Origin: Bradyrhizobium iriomotense
Lineage (GTDB): Bacteria > Pseudomonadota > Alphaproteobacteria > Rhizobiales > Xanthobacteraceae
Reading direction: 5' to 3'
NCBI RefSeq assembly: GCF_018130765.1
Contig: NZ_JAFCJZ010000014.1
Location: 173,393-237,392, forward strand
DNA: 64,000 bases
Under the pieces are notes generated by a model, which was not told the DNA's origin, ran no database searches, and worked only from the letters and a program-made list of their open reading frames with translations. Numbering within the stretch: position 1 is the first letter of the stretch; the number at the start of each line of letters is the position of its first letter. The translations under genes and the position numbers were made by a program. Positions 8,091 to 16,245 of this stretch are shown here, one piece after another.

Positions 8091-8768
8091 TCAGCCGCGC
8101 GCGATGTCGCTCTTTGCGAGGTCCCACATCAGGCAGTAGGTGCCGACCGAGACCGGAAGCGGGAAGGGTGATGCGGCGGGACCGGTGAAGCGCTCGGCGA
8201 TGACGGCCGAGACCGCGCCGACATGCGTGCCGTCGATCAGCACGAACCAGTCCCGTGCACCTTCGTTGCGCACCGCTGGAATATCCGCCGTGGCACCCGA
8301 CAATTCCGACTCGCTCTCGAGCAGATGCATCGAGATGATGCCGGCGTGCTTTTCCGGTGCCAGCTTTTCTTGCAGTGCATCACGCCAGGGTGCGGCATTG
8401 TCAGGCGTCGGCCGCAGCCGCACCACGCCGAGCGCGGCCCCGCGTCCGGTGCCCTTGCTGATGGTGATGCGCGCGACCACGCGCAGCATGTCCTTGAAAT
8501 GCGCCATCGTCCGCCGTGACCATTCGGTCTGGTTGGCGAGCCGCGCCCGGTAGGCGGGACTGTCGAGCACGTCGAGTGTGGCGGTCGAATACAGCGAGAG
8601 ATATTTGGGATTGGCGGCGTGCGCGACATAGCGCCGCGCTTCCAGGAAACCCTCGATCGCGACGCGCTCTTCCAGATGCTCGCGATCGTACCAGCGATTG
8701 AACTCGGCCTCATCGGCGGCGTCGATATTCATCGACGTCAGCAGCATGCCTTTCCCGGCGAGCGGCAT
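8091..8768 (-). CDS. Dimeric alpha/beta-barrel-like protein, function unknown
   Basis: The 225-residue protein contains the segment EAEFNRWYDREHLEERV near its start, the pattern seen in EthD/antibiotic-monooxygenase-like and DUF4286-like dimeric alpha/beta barrels. The second half (about 115-225) looks like a repeat of a similar fold. No cofactor motif is visible, and I do not assign a reaction. It begins 15 bases after the proline iminopeptidase gene, with AGGACA as a plausible ribosome binding site, so it is probably the last gene of the pqq transcription unit. Whether it has any role in PQQ metabolism is unknown. Confidence 0.65.
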   Translation of the reverse strand: MPLAGKGMLLTSMNIDAADEAEFNRWYDREHLEERVAIEGFLEARRYVAHAANPKYLSLYSTATLDVLDSPAYRARLANQTEWSRRTMAHFKDMLRVVARITISKGTGRGAALGVVRLRPTPDNAAPWRDALQEKLAPEKHAGIISMHLLESESELSGATADIPAVRNEGARDWFVLIDGTHVGAVSAVIAERFTGPAASPFPLPVSVGTYCLMWDLAKSDIARG

Positions 8769-8783
8769 TTTCTTGGTGTCCTG

Positions 8784-9779
8784 TTATGCGCGCTCGCGCG
8801 CGGCCTTCGAAGCAAGGTCCGCGATCGACTTCATGACCGCGTCCCTCACGCCGCCATCATAGAGCGAATGCCCGGCTTCTTCCACGATGCGAAGTTCGGA
8901 ACCGGGCCAGACTTTTGCAAGCGCCTGAGATGTCTCAGGAGGGCACAACAGGTCGTAGCGTCCCTGGATGATGATGCCGGGAATGCCTTCGAGCCGGCCG
9001 GCATTCCGCAGCAACTGGTTCCCGGTCATGAAGCTGTCGTTGAGGAAGTAATGCGCTTCCATGAACGGTGTCGCCGGCAATGTGCGCCAGACGTTCAGCG
9101 AGGCGAGGTCGAGCCGCGTCCTCGCCGGCCTGTGCTCGGACAGGATGCGCTCGGTGTCGTGCCAGGCCTTCGCCGCCGGGCCATGCACGGCCGGGTCGGC
9201 ATCGAGGATGCGGCGCCAATAGGCGTCCACCGGCTGATCCCGTTCCTCGGGCGGCAGCACGCTGAGGAAATCCTCGTAGAGCGCGGGATAGAATTGCGAC
9301 AGGCGCGTCGTGAAGGCCGTCACGACTTCGGCCCGCGTGCCCAGGAAGGTCGCGCGGAGCGCGATGCCCGAGACGCGCTCGGGATGGGCCTGCGCATACG
9401 CCAGCGCCAGCGTGGCGCCCCAGGAGCCGCCGACCACCATCCAGTGCGAGATGCCGAACTTCTCGCGGATCTTCTCCATGTCCGCGATCAGGTGCGCCGT
9501 GGTGTTGTGCTCGCGCGATCCCTTTGGAAGGCTGCGGCCGCAGCCGCGCTGGTCGAACAGAACGGCATGGAGACGCTCGGGATCAAACAGCCGGCGATGA
9601 TCGGGCTGGCAGCCGCTGCCGGGCCCGCCATGCAGATAGACCGCAGGGATCCCGTCGGCGCGCCCGACGCTCTCGACATAGAGCTCATGGCCGTCGCCGA
9701 CATCGAGCATGTCGGAGGTCAGCGGCGCAAAGGGGTCGGCACGCCTGACCGAGCTGGCCGCGTCGGCGTCAGGCGTCAT
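8784..9779 (-). CDS. pip: Proline iminopeptidase (S33 family)
   Basis: The 331-residue alpha/beta hydrolase has the oxyanion motif HGGPGSG (about 50-56), the nucleophile elbow GGSWG with S119, and a C-terminal EAGHSLYDGG that supplies the catalytic histidine. It should release N-terminal proline from peptides in the cytoplasm. The start chosen is ATGACGCCTGA, which overlaps the end of pqqE by 11 bases; longer upstream reading only shadows pqqE. The overlap implies cotranscription and coupled translation with the PQQ genes, so a role in trimming PqqA-derived peptide is possible. That role is my inference and not a known property of this family. Confidence 0.88.
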   Translation of the reverse strand: MTPDADAASSVRRADPFAPLTSDMLDVGDGHELYVESVGRADGIPAVYLHGGPGSGCQPDHRRLFDPERLHAVLFDQRGCGRSLPKGSREHNTTAHLIADMEKIREKFGISHWMVVGGSWGATLALAYAQAHPERVSGIALRATFLGTRAEVVTAFTTRLSQFYPALYEDFLSVLPPEERDQPVDAYWRRILDADPAVHGPAAKAWHDTERILSEHRPARTRLDLASLNVWRTLPATPFMEAHYFLNDSFMTGNQLLRNAGRLEGIPGIIIQGRYDLLCPPETSQALAKVWPGSELRIVEEAGHSLYDGGVRDAVMKSIADLASKAARERA

Positions 9780-10962
9780 TCTCGGGTTCCAGGGTGCCGC
9801 CGGCGAAGTTGCGGTAGAGGAAGCGGTTGGTCTCGCCCTCGGCCTCGCGCTCGGCCTGCTTGAAGATGGTCTCGTGCAGCGGCGACAGCGCGCAGGCCGG
9901 GTCGGTGTTGGCGGCATCGCCCGTCAGCGCGAACGCCTGGCAGCGGCAGCCGCCGAAATCGATCTCGCGGAACTCGCAAGATTTGCACGGCTCCTTCATC
10001 CAGCCGGTGCCGCGATAGCGGTTGAAGGCCTCCGAGTTCTGCCAGATCCAGGCGATCGAATGGTTGGAGCGCACGGATTCGAAATCGAGCCCGGTGATGC
10101 TCTCGGCGGCGTGGCACGGCAGCACCTTGCCGGCGGGCGAGATGTTGAAGAACTGCCGGCCCCAGCCGCCCATGCACTTCTTCGGCCGCAGCGCGTAATA
10201 ATCCGGCACGACGTAGTCGATGGTCAGCCGGCCCTTTAGCTGCTCGCGCGCCTCCTCGACGAGGCGGGTGCACTCATCGAGCTGCGCCACGGTCGGCATC
10301 AAGGCGGCGCGGTTCTTCAGCGCCCAGCCGTAATACTGGACATTGGCGACCTCGAGCCGGTCGGCATCGAGATCGAGCGCCATCTGGATGATGTCGGGGA
10401 GGTGGTGCAGGTTCTGCCGGTGCATCACCGCGTTCACCGTGAGCGGCAGGTCGAGCTCGCGCGTCCATTTTGCGACCTCGAGCTTCTTGCGATGCGCATT
10501 CTTGTAGCCGGCGACGCGGTCGGCAAGGCCTTCCTCGACGCCCTGGAAAGAGATCTGGACATGGCAGAGCCCGGCGTCGGCGAGATCGCTAAGCTTCTCG
10601 CGCGTCAGCAGCACGGCCGAGGTGATGAGATTGGTATAGAGCCCGGCGTCGCTCGCATGCTTGACCAGCTCGACGAGGTCTTTCCGTGCCGTCGGCTCGC
10701 CGCCGGAGAAATGCACCTGCAGCACGCCGATCTCGGCGAGCTCGCTCAAGACCTTTTTCCACTCGTCCGTGGTCAGCTCCTTGCCCGAGCGGTCGAGCTC
10801 GACCGGGTTGGAACAGTAGGGGCATTGCAGCGGGCAGCGGTGCGTGATCTCGAGCAGCACCGCGAGCGGAATCCCAAAGGTCTCTGCCGTCGAGCGCTGC
10901 TTCTCCAGCACCGCGAGGCTGTCGCTCATCCCGGGCGGGATATTGCCGAGCACGTCGCTCAT
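9769..10962 (-). CDS. pqqE: PqqA peptide cyclase, radical SAM
   Basis: The 397-residue radical SAM enzyme carries the CxxxCxxC motif for the SAM-binding [4Fe-4S] cluster (C43, C47, C50 in HRCPLQCPYC). A C-terminal SPASM-type cysteine set (CKSCEFREIDFGGCRCQAF and a later C) supplies auxiliary clusters. It forms the carbon-carbon bond between glutamate and tyrosine of PqqA, the first step of pyrroloquinoline quinone synthesis, with the peptide presented by PqqD. The start codon overlaps the pqqD stop codon as ATGA. The downstream pip gene begins within its last codons. Confidence 0.97.
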   Translation of the reverse strand: MSDVLGNIPPGMSDSLAVLEKQRSTAETFGIPLAVLLEITHRCPLQCPYCSNPVELDRSGKELTTDEWKKVLSELAEIGVLQVHFSGGEPTARKDLVELVKHASDAGLYTNLITSAVLLTREKLSDLADAGLCHVQISFQGVEEGLADRVAGYKNAHRKKLEVAKWTRELDLPLTVNAVMHRQNLHHLPDIIQMALDLDADRLEVANVQYYGWALKNRAALMPTVAQLDECTRLVEEAREQLKGRLTIDYVVPDYYALRPKKCMGGWGRQFFNISPAGKVLPCHAAESITGLDFESVRSNHSIAWIWQNSEAFNRYRGTGWMKEPCKSCEFREIDFGGCRCQAFALTGDAANTDPACALSPLHETIFKQAEREAEGETNRFLYRNFAGGTLEPENDA

Positions 10963-11270
10963 AACGTCTTCTCCCGGGCCTCGGTGAGGAAGCCCTTGTC
11001 GGCGAGATCCTGCAGCATCACGATGACGTCGGCCAGGATCGCCTCGCGCGGTGCGGCGTATTTGGCCGCGAGCTGATCCGCGACGTCGCCGACATTGCGC
11101 TCGCCATTGCAGAGCTGCAAGACCTCCACCGCGATTTCGTCCGGCGCCAGCACGCGTTCCGGCGCCAGGATCACCCAGACCTTGCGGGTCTCGTCGTATT
11201 TCAGCTTGGCATGCCGCGGCAGCACGGGGCGGCTTGCCTCGCTGACGCTGATATGACGCGGCCCGGCCAT
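10959..11270 (-). CDS. pqqD: PqqA-binding chaperone PqqD
   Basis: The 103-residue protein has the expected size and the family segment RHAKLKYDETRKVWVILAPE, followed by a helical C-terminal part with EVLQLCNGERNVGDVADQL. It binds the PqqA precursor peptide and delivers it to PqqE. It lies between pqqC (12 bases apart) and pqqE (4-base overlap) in the usual order. It is a free-standing PqqD, not fused to PqqC as in some methylotrophs. Confidence 0.95.
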   Translation of the reverse strand: MAGPRHISVSEASRPVLPRHAKLKYDETRKVWVILAPERVLAPDEIAVEVLQLCNGERNVGDVADQLAAKYAAPREAILADVIVMLQDLADKGFLTEAREKTL

Positions 11271-11282
11271 CCCAGTTCCTCT

Positions 11283-12062
11283 TTAGCTCGCTTTGGGCAC
11301 GAACGCGCCCGGCGGAATGTTGCCCTCGACATAGGCGTGCTGAAGGGCGTCGAGCTGCACCCATAGCACGTTGGTCTTGAAGATCAGCGCGTTGCACACC
11401 TGCGCGCGCTGCTCCGGCGTCGTGGCGTGCGTCTTGACGTAGTCGAGCGCGAAATTGGCATCGCGCGGCGCCTGCGTCAGGCGGCGCTTGAAGTAGCTCA
11501 TGATGTCGGGATTGACGAAGTCGTAATGCTGCAGCATGCCGGAGATGCGCTCTTCGTGGATGCTCGGCGCGAACAGCTCGGTGAGCGAGGAGGCGATTGC
11601 CTCCAGCGGGCTCTTTTCACGGCAGTAGTGGACGTAAGCCTCCACCGCGAAGCGCGTCGCCGGCAGAATGCCTTCGGTCGATTCCACGTAAGCGGTGTCG
11701 AGGCCGAGGCCTTCGGTCAGCTTCAGCCAGCGCTCGATGCCGCCCTCGGAGCCGACATCGCCGTCATGGTCCTCGATGCGGTGACGCCATTCCACGCGCG
11801 TGGCGCGGTCGCGGAAGCGCGAGATCACCACCGCGTCCTTGATCGGGATGGTGCTCTGGTAATAGTAGCGGTTGAGCGCCCAGGCCTGCACCTGGCCCTT
11901 GTTCAGCTTGCCGCCGTGCAAGAGCTTATGGAACGGATGCAGGCTGTGATAGCGCGTCGCCCCGATATGGCGCAGCGTCGCCTCCAGCTCCTCGGCCGAA
12001 TTCAGCCTGATGTCCTTGCCGATCGAGAGCGCGGTCATTCCAGTCATTGACGCGGCATTCAC
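11283..12062 (-). CDS. pqqC: Pyrroloquinoline-quinone synthase
   Basis: The 259-residue cofactor-free oxidase catalyses the last step of PQQ synthesis, an oxygen-dependent ring closure and oxidation. Family segments seen include YHSLHPFHKLLHGGKL, WALNRYYYQSTIPIKDA and YVHYCREKSPLEAI. The most upstream start is a GTG that overlaps the pqqB stop codon by 4 bases; internal ATGs at codons 6 and 9 are alternatives. It is part of the tightly packed pqqBCDE run. Confidence 0.96.
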   Translation of the reverse strand: MNAASMTGMTALSIGKDIRLNSAEELEATLRHIGATRYHSLHPFHKLLHGGKLNKGQVQAWALNRYYYQSTIPIKDAVVISRFRDRATRVEWRHRIEDHDGDVGSEGGIERWLKLTEGLGLDTAYVESTEGILPATRFAVEAYVHYCREKSPLEAIASSLTELFAPSIHEERISGMLQHYDFVNPDIMSYFKRRLTQAPRDANFALDYVKTHATTPEQRAQVCNALIFKTNVLWVQLDALQHAYVEGNIPPGAFVPKAS

Positions 12063-12988
12063 AGCACGATCTCCGTTCCATCCCCAGGTATTTGCCAGCC
12101 CGCCTGTTCTGCCATTTTCCGCTCCGGGGAGGCGGGCAGCAGCGCCGGGTTCGAGTTATTGATATGCAGAAATATCTTCCTGTCGATATCGAGGTCGGCA
12201 AGCCGCGCAATCGCGCCATCGGCGCCGGACATCGCGACATGGCCCATGCTCTTGCCGGTCTTGTGGCCGAGCCCGGCCCTGATCATCTCGTCATCCTGCC
12301 AGACCGTGCCGTCGAAGAACACCAGCGCGGCGCCGTCGATCTCGGCCTTGAGCGCGTCGGTCACCTCGGCGCAGGCGGCGATGAAATAGAAGCACTTGCC
12401 GGTGGCCTTGTCGGTGATCTTCAGGCCCAGCGTGTCGCCGTCGCCGGTCTCGCCGCCCGGATGGGCCTTGCCTTCGAGATACCAGGCCGACTTGCCGGGC
12501 ACGGCAAAGGGCAGCACCTCGAGCCCTGAGCGCGTACCGTCGGTCAGGCGCGGCTCGAACGGCTCGCCTATGTCGATCGACTGGCGCCGCACGTTCTTCT
12601 CGTTCAGCACGTTGAAGATGCTGTTGCTGGCAAGGATCGCGAGCACCTTCTCATGCGCATAGACCGTGAAGGGCGAGCCTTCGCGCATCGACAGCAGGCC
12701 GGCCACGGCATCCACTTCGCCGTTGGTCAGGATCACGCCGGCAACCGGCGTATGGCGCAGCGCGCCCGCCTTGGGGTGCAGTTGCGGCGTGGCATTCAGT
12801 TGCTGGCGAAGATCGGGCGAGGCGTTGATCAGGAACCAGTGCTCGCCGTCGCCGCTGAAGGCAACCGACGCCTGGGTTCGATGCAGCTCATGTCCATTCG
12901 CACGGGCCGCGCGGCAGCCCTCGCAGCCGCAATTCCATTGCGGCACTCCGCCGCCGGCCCCTGCGCCCAGGACGACGACGCGAAGCAT
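12059..12988 (-). CDS. pqqB: PQQ biosynthesis protein PqqB
   Basis: The 309-residue protein has the metallo-beta-lactamase fold seen in PqqB and begins MLRVVVLGAGAGGGVPQW. The CxCxxC zinc site is C20, C22 and C25. It lacks the usual HxHxDH hydrolase motif, which is normal for PqqB. It is thought to act in oxidation of the PQQ intermediate. A GGAGA ribosome binding site lies just before the ATG. It is separated from pqqA by 132 bases and overlaps pqqC by 4 bases. Confidence 0.96.
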   Translation of the reverse strand: MLRVVVLGAGAGGGVPQWNCGCEGCRAARANGHELHRTQASVAFSGDGEHWFLINASPDLRQQLNATPQLHPKAGALRHTPVAGVILTNGEVDAVAGLLSMREGSPFTVYAHEKVLAILASNSIFNVLNEKNVRRQSIDIGEPFEPRLTDGTRSGLEVLPFAVPGKSAWYLEGKAHPGGETGDGDTLGLKITDKATGKCFYFIAACAEVTDALKAEIDGAALVFFDGTVWQDDEMIRAGLGHKTGKSMGHVAMSGADGAIARLADLDIDRKIFLHINNSNPALLPASPERKMAEQAGWQIPGDGTEIVL

Positions 12989-13120
12989 GATCCGTCTCCT
13001 GGAGGCAACGTCGCGAGGTGGATCTCAGGCCGACACAAAATCTATCTTCCGGAAACGCGTCGTGACCGAAAGTGCCCGACCGCAAGAACCACCTGCGCAG
13101 AACGCGTACACACCAACCGC

Positions 13121-13201
13121 TTACTTGCGGGTGGCGCTCACATACATGTTGATTTCCATGCCGCAGGGCACTTCGACGATCTTCGGGGCTTTCCAGGCCA
13201 T
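13121..13201 (-). CDS. pqqA: PQQ precursor peptide PqqA
   Basis: The 26-residue peptide begins MAWKAPKIVEVP and has the conserved E-x3-Y motif at E16 and Y20 (MEINMY) that PqqE crosslinks. It ends VSATRK. It supplies the glutamate and tyrosine from which the PQQ ring system is built. The ribosome binding site GGAG lies about 8 bases upstream of the ATG. The 132-base spacer to pqqB is longer than any other gap in the operon and could allow higher expression of the precursor than of the enzymes, which is an inference. The gene is easily missed because of its length. Confidence 0.97.
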   Translation of the reverse strand: MAWKAPKIVEVPCGMEINMYVSATRK

Positions 13202-13232
13202 TTGGCTCTCCATTTTCGCGAATTCGGACGTA

Positions 13233-13262
13233 TCCGCCCGCAGATAAATTAATGCGGGCGGA
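13233..13262. promoter_or_regulatory. Perfect 10-base inverted repeat upstream of pqqA
   Basis: TCCGCCCGCA and TGCGGGCGGA form a perfect 10-base inverted repeat separated by the AT-rich 10-base spacer GATAAATTAA. It lies 32 bases upstream of the pqqA start. It could be a regulator binding site near the promoter or a hairpin in the pqqA leader. The AT-rich centre within very GC-rich arms is unusual for this sequence. Confidence 0.5.
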
Positions 13263-13463
13263 AAAGTTCGCCAGTGAAATTTTCCCGACCTAGGTAGTAG
13301 GCCGGCTTAATTGGTGCGCTGCAAAGAGAGCGTATTGCGGCCGTAAAGATGAGCGAATGACATACGCAAAATCGGCCGATAGGTCGTGATCCCTGTCGGG
13401 ATAAACCAGTTGTGAGTATAGAACGGCTTCCAATCGGCTACAGGCGACCCCATTGGATCAGGC

Positions 13464-13721
13464 ATGCCCAGATATTTCTTCAACACCCGTATCGGCGACG
13501 AATTGATCGTGGATCCTGACGGCGAGGACCTGCGCAACCCCGATCGCGCCTGGGAGGTCGCCCGCCAGATGATCCTGGAGGTCCTGAAATCGGAAGGAAC
13601 CCAGCCGGCGCTGCTGGAGGCGGTCATCGAGGTCACCGATTCCGACGGGGAGATCGTGCTGGAGTTTCCCTTCACCGAGGCGCTGCTGGACATGCCGGAC
13701 CAGTCGGCGACAAGGCATTAG
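13464..13721 (+). CDS. DUF6894 family protein
   Basis: The 85-residue protein begins MPRYFFNTRIGDELIVDPDG and continues with GEDLRNPDRAWEVARQMI, the pattern of the short DUF6894 proteins that are abundant in rhizobia. The function is unknown. It is divergent from pqqA across about 260 bases that hold the pqqA promoter region. A 120-base repeat follows it. No signal peptide or membrane segment is present. Confidence 0.8.
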   Translation: MPRYFFNTRIGDELIVDPDGEDLRNPDRAWEVARQMILEVLKSEGTQPALLEAVIEVTDSDGEIVLEFPFTEALLDMPDQSATRH

Positions 13722-13740
13722 CGGCTCGCAAGCTGCGCTC

Positions 13741-13858
13741 CCTCTCCCGCTTGCGGGAGAGGGTTGGGGAGAGGGTGTCTCCGCAAGCGGGACAATCCCC
13801 CAGAGGAAAAAGCCCTCACCCGCGCCTTCGGCGCGACCTCTCCCGCAAGCGGGAGAGG
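13741..13858. repeat. Palindromic repeat (CTCTCCCGCTTGCGGGAGAG type), copy 1
   Basis: The element is built from two hairpins, CCTCTCCCGCTTGCGGGAGAG at the left and the matching CCTCTCCCGCAAGCGGGAGAGG at the right, joined by GGTTGGGGAGAGGGTG and a short spacer. A second copy lies at 46835-46953. The strong hairpins could end transcription of the small gene upstream. This type is widely dispersed in Bradyrhizobium genomes. Confidence 0.75.
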
Positions 13859-13977
13859 TTGCAGCGTGCCCGTGGTGAGACCTGTGCAGCACTGACATCA
13901 CACCTTCGCCCCTGCGAAATCCGCATGGCTTTGCCGCGTTCCCGGCGCTAAAAGACGCCGGTCATACGGAGCAAGCC

Positions 13978-15378
13978 ATGCAAGATCTCTGGCGCCTGTC
14001 GGCTGCCGACCTCGCCACCCTCGTCAGGTCCAAGAAGGTGTCCGCCCGGGAGGCCGCCAAGGCCGGCCTCGACCGCCTGGACGCGGTCAATCCCGCCCTC
14101 AACGCCGTGATCGACCACCGCCCGGAGGATGTGCTCAAGCAGGCCGACGCCGTCGATGCCGCGATTGGCCGGGGCGAGGACCCCGGCGCGCTCGCCGGCG
14201 TGCCCGTCACGATCAAGGCCAATGTCGACCAGGAGGGGTTTGCCACCACCAACGGCCTCAAGCTGCAGCGCGACCTGATCGCGCGCGAGGACAATCCGGT
14301 GGTCGCCAATTTCCGCAAATCGGGCGCCGTCCTGCTCGGCCGCACCAATTGCCCGGCCTTCTCCTATCGCTGGTTCACCACCAATCTGGTCCATGGCGAC
14401 ACCAAGAACCCCCGCGATGCCTCGCTGACGCCGGGCGGCTCCTCCGGCGGCGCCGGCTCGGCGGTCGCGGCCGGCATCGGCCACATCGCCCACGGCACCG
14501 ACATCGCCGGCTCGATCCGCTACCCCGCCTATGCCTGCGGCGTGCACGGCCTGCGCCCGACGCTCGGCCGCATCCCCGCCTTCAACCCGGTGCTGCCGGA
14601 GCGCCCGATCGGGCCGCAGATCATGGCGGTCTCGGGCCCGCTCGCCCGCACCGTCAACGATCTGCGCATCTCGCTCGAAGCGATGTCTGCCCGCGACATC
14701 CGCGACCCCTGGTATGTTCCCGCGCCGCTGCAAGGCCCCGCGCGGCCGAAGCGTGCCGCGCTCTGCCTCAACCCGGATGGCCTTGCCACCACCCCGGAGG
14801 TGAAGGCCGCGGTGAGCGATGCCGGCAAGCGCCTCGAGCGCGCCGGCTGGACCGTCGAGACGATCGAAAACACCCCGCCGATGCGCGAAGCGGTCGAGTG
14901 GCAGATCAAGCTGTGGCTCGGCGACGGCTATGAGGCGCAGCTCGAGATGGCCGAGCGCGAGGGCGATCCCGGCGCGCTGGCCTGTCTGCGCGGCAACCGC
15001 GCCAGGGTCACGCCGATGGACCAGGCCAACTACGCCAAGGCGCTGACCCGAAGAGCCACGCTGACGCGCGACTGGATGCTGTTCTTCGAAAAATATGCCG
15101 TGGTGCTGACGCCGGTCTCGGGCGAATTGCCGTTCCCCGATCATCTCGATTGCAAGGACGAGGAGTCCTTCAAGCGCGTCTGGGAAGCACAGATGCCGCA
15201 GATCGCCACACCCTTCATGGGCCTGCCGGGCCTCGTGGTGTCCACCGGCCTCGTCGGCAAGACGCCGGTCGGCGTGCACATCGTGTCGGGCCGCTATCGT
15301 GAGGATTTGTGCCTGCTCGCAGGCGAAGCGATCGAGGCCGGCGGCGTGCCGCCGTCGCCGATCGACCCCGTGGGTTAG
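13978..15378 (+). CDS. Amidase (amidase signature family)
   Basis: The 466-residue protein has the Ser-cisSer-Lys triad of the amidase signature family: K80 in VPVTIKANVD, the serine pair in GGSSGG (155-156), and the nucleophile S179 in DIAGSIR. It should hydrolyse a carboxylic amide to acid and ammonia in the cytoplasm. The substrate cannot be told from sequence. It lacks the partners expected of GatA, so a catabolic amidase is more likely. The glutathione peroxidase gene begins two bases after its stop codon, which suggests one transcript. Confidence 0.9.
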   Translation: MQDLWRLSAADLATLVRSKKVSAREAAKAGLDRLDAVNPALNAVIDHRPEDVLKQADAVDAAIGRGEDPGALAGVPVTIKANVDQEGFATTNGLKLQRDLIAREDNPVVANFRKSGAVLLGRTNCPAFSYRWFTTNLVHGDTKNPRDASLTPGGSSGGAGSAVAAGIGHIAHGTDIAGSIRYPAYACGVHGLRPTLGRIPAFNPVLPERPIGPQIMAVSGPLARTVNDLRISLEAMSARDIRDPWYVPAPLQGPARPKRAALCLNPDGLATTPEVKAAVSDAGKRLERAGWTVETIENTPPMREAVEWQIKLWLGDGYEAQLEMAEREGDPGALACLRGNRARVTPMDQANYAKALTRRATLTRDWMLFFEKYAVVLTPVSGELPFPDHLDCKDEESFKRVWEAQMPQIATPFMGLPGLVVSTGLVGKTPVGVHIVSGRYREDLCLLAGEAIEAGGVPPSPIDPVG

Positions 15379-15380
15379 CG

Positions 15381-15857
15381 ATGTCTGTGATCTACGACTT
15401 CAAGGCCAACTCGCTTGCCGGCGAGGAGGTGCCGATGCGCCGCTTCGAAGGACAGGTGCTGCTGATCGTCAACACCGCGAGCAAATGCGGCTTCACGCCG
15501 CAATATCGCGGCCTCGAGGATCTCTATCGCGATCTGTCGCCGCGCGGCTTCGCGGTGCTCGGCTTTCCCTGCAACCAGTTCGGCGCGCAGGAGCCGGGGC
15601 AGGCGAGCGAGATCCAGGAATTCTGCTCGACCCATTACGACGTCACTTTCCCCCTGTTCGAGAAGATCGACGTCAACGGCGCCAATGCGCATCCCCTGTA
15701 TGAGTACCTGAAACGTCAGCAATCCGGCCTGTTAGGCGCCTCCATCAAATGGAATTTCACCAAATTCCTGGTGGACCGTGCCGGCAAGGTGATCGCGCGC
15801 TATGCGCCGACCGCCCGGCCCGAAGGATTGCGGCACCAAATCGAGACCCTGTTGTGA
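15381..15857 (+). CDS. Glutathione peroxidase-type thiol peroxidase
   Basis: The 158-residue thioredoxin-fold enzyme has the peroxidatic cysteine C36 in NTASKCGFTPQY, the conserved FPCNQFG (glutamine of the catalytic tetrad) and KWNFTKFLVD (tryptophan and asparagine). It reduces hydroperoxides in the cytoplasm, probably using thioredoxin, as most bacterial cysteine-type members do. I chose the ATG at 15381 because it gives the normal family length. It lies directly after the amidase gene and is followed by a DUF3297 gene within a few bases. Confidence 0.93.
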   Translation: MSVIYDFKANSLAGEEVPMRRFEGQVLLIVNTASKCGFTPQYRGLEDLYRDLSPRGFAVLGFPCNQFGAQEPGQASEIQEFCSTHYDVTFPLFEKIDVNGANAHPLYEYLKRQQSGLLGASIKWNFTKFLVDRAGKVIARYAPTARPEGLRHQIETLL

Positions 15858-15868
15858 GCGAGACAATC

Positions 15869-16111
15869 ATGAGCGACGAATTTCCCGACCGCCTGTCGGT
15901 CGACCCGAACAGCCCGTACTACAACGCGGACATCCTGGCCCGCGACGTCGGCATCCGCTTCAAGGGCATCGAGAAGACCAATGTCGAGGAGTACTGCATC
16001 AGCGAAGGCTGGGTCCGCGTCACCGCAGGGAACGCCAAGGACCGCTACGGCAATCCGCTGACCATCAAGGTGCATGGTCCTGTCGAGCCGTATTTCAGGG
16101 ATAAGAAGTGA
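15869..16111 (+). CDS. DUF3297 family protein
   Basis: The 80-residue protein begins MSDEFPDRLSVDPNSPYYN and contains GIRFKGIEKTNVEEYCISEG and GNPLTIKVHGPVEPYF, which match the DUF3297 family of unknown function. A GTG at 15854 that overlaps the glutathione peroxidase stop is an alternative start. It appears to be the third gene of the amidase-peroxidase transcript. A palindromic repeat follows its stop codon. Confidence 0.85.
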   Translation: MSDEFPDRLSVDPNSPYYNADILARDVGIRFKGIEKTNVEEYCISEGWVRVTAGNAKDRYGNPLTIKVHGPVEPYFRDKK

Positions 16112-16121
16112 CGGCGAAGCC

Positions 16122-16221
16122 GTCATTCCGGGGCTCGCGAAGCGAGAACCCGGAATCTCGAGATTCCCCGGTGCGCACTTGCGCACCTGAGGTCTGGTCC
16201 TTCGGACCATCCCGGAATGAC
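16122..16221. repeat. Palindromic repeat (GTCATTCCGGGG...CCCGGAATGAC type), copy 1
   Basis: The outer arms GTCATTCCGGGG and CCCGGAATGAC pair, and inner hairpins such as GGTGCGCACTTGCGCACC and GGTCCTTCGGACC are visible. Related copies lie at 23186-23303 and 59727-59832. It sits between the DUF3297 gene and tarD and may act as a transcription terminator or processing site. Confidence 0.75.
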
Positions 16222-16245
16222 GCACTAACAAATCGAAGGCCCCCC

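Noticed and set aside
13741..13858. Repeated CCTCTCCCGC units that might suggest a CRISPR array
   Set aside because: There are only two hairpin units, they are palindromic rather than direct repeats, there are no regular spacers, and no cas genes are present. The element recurs at 46835 as an intergenic repeat.
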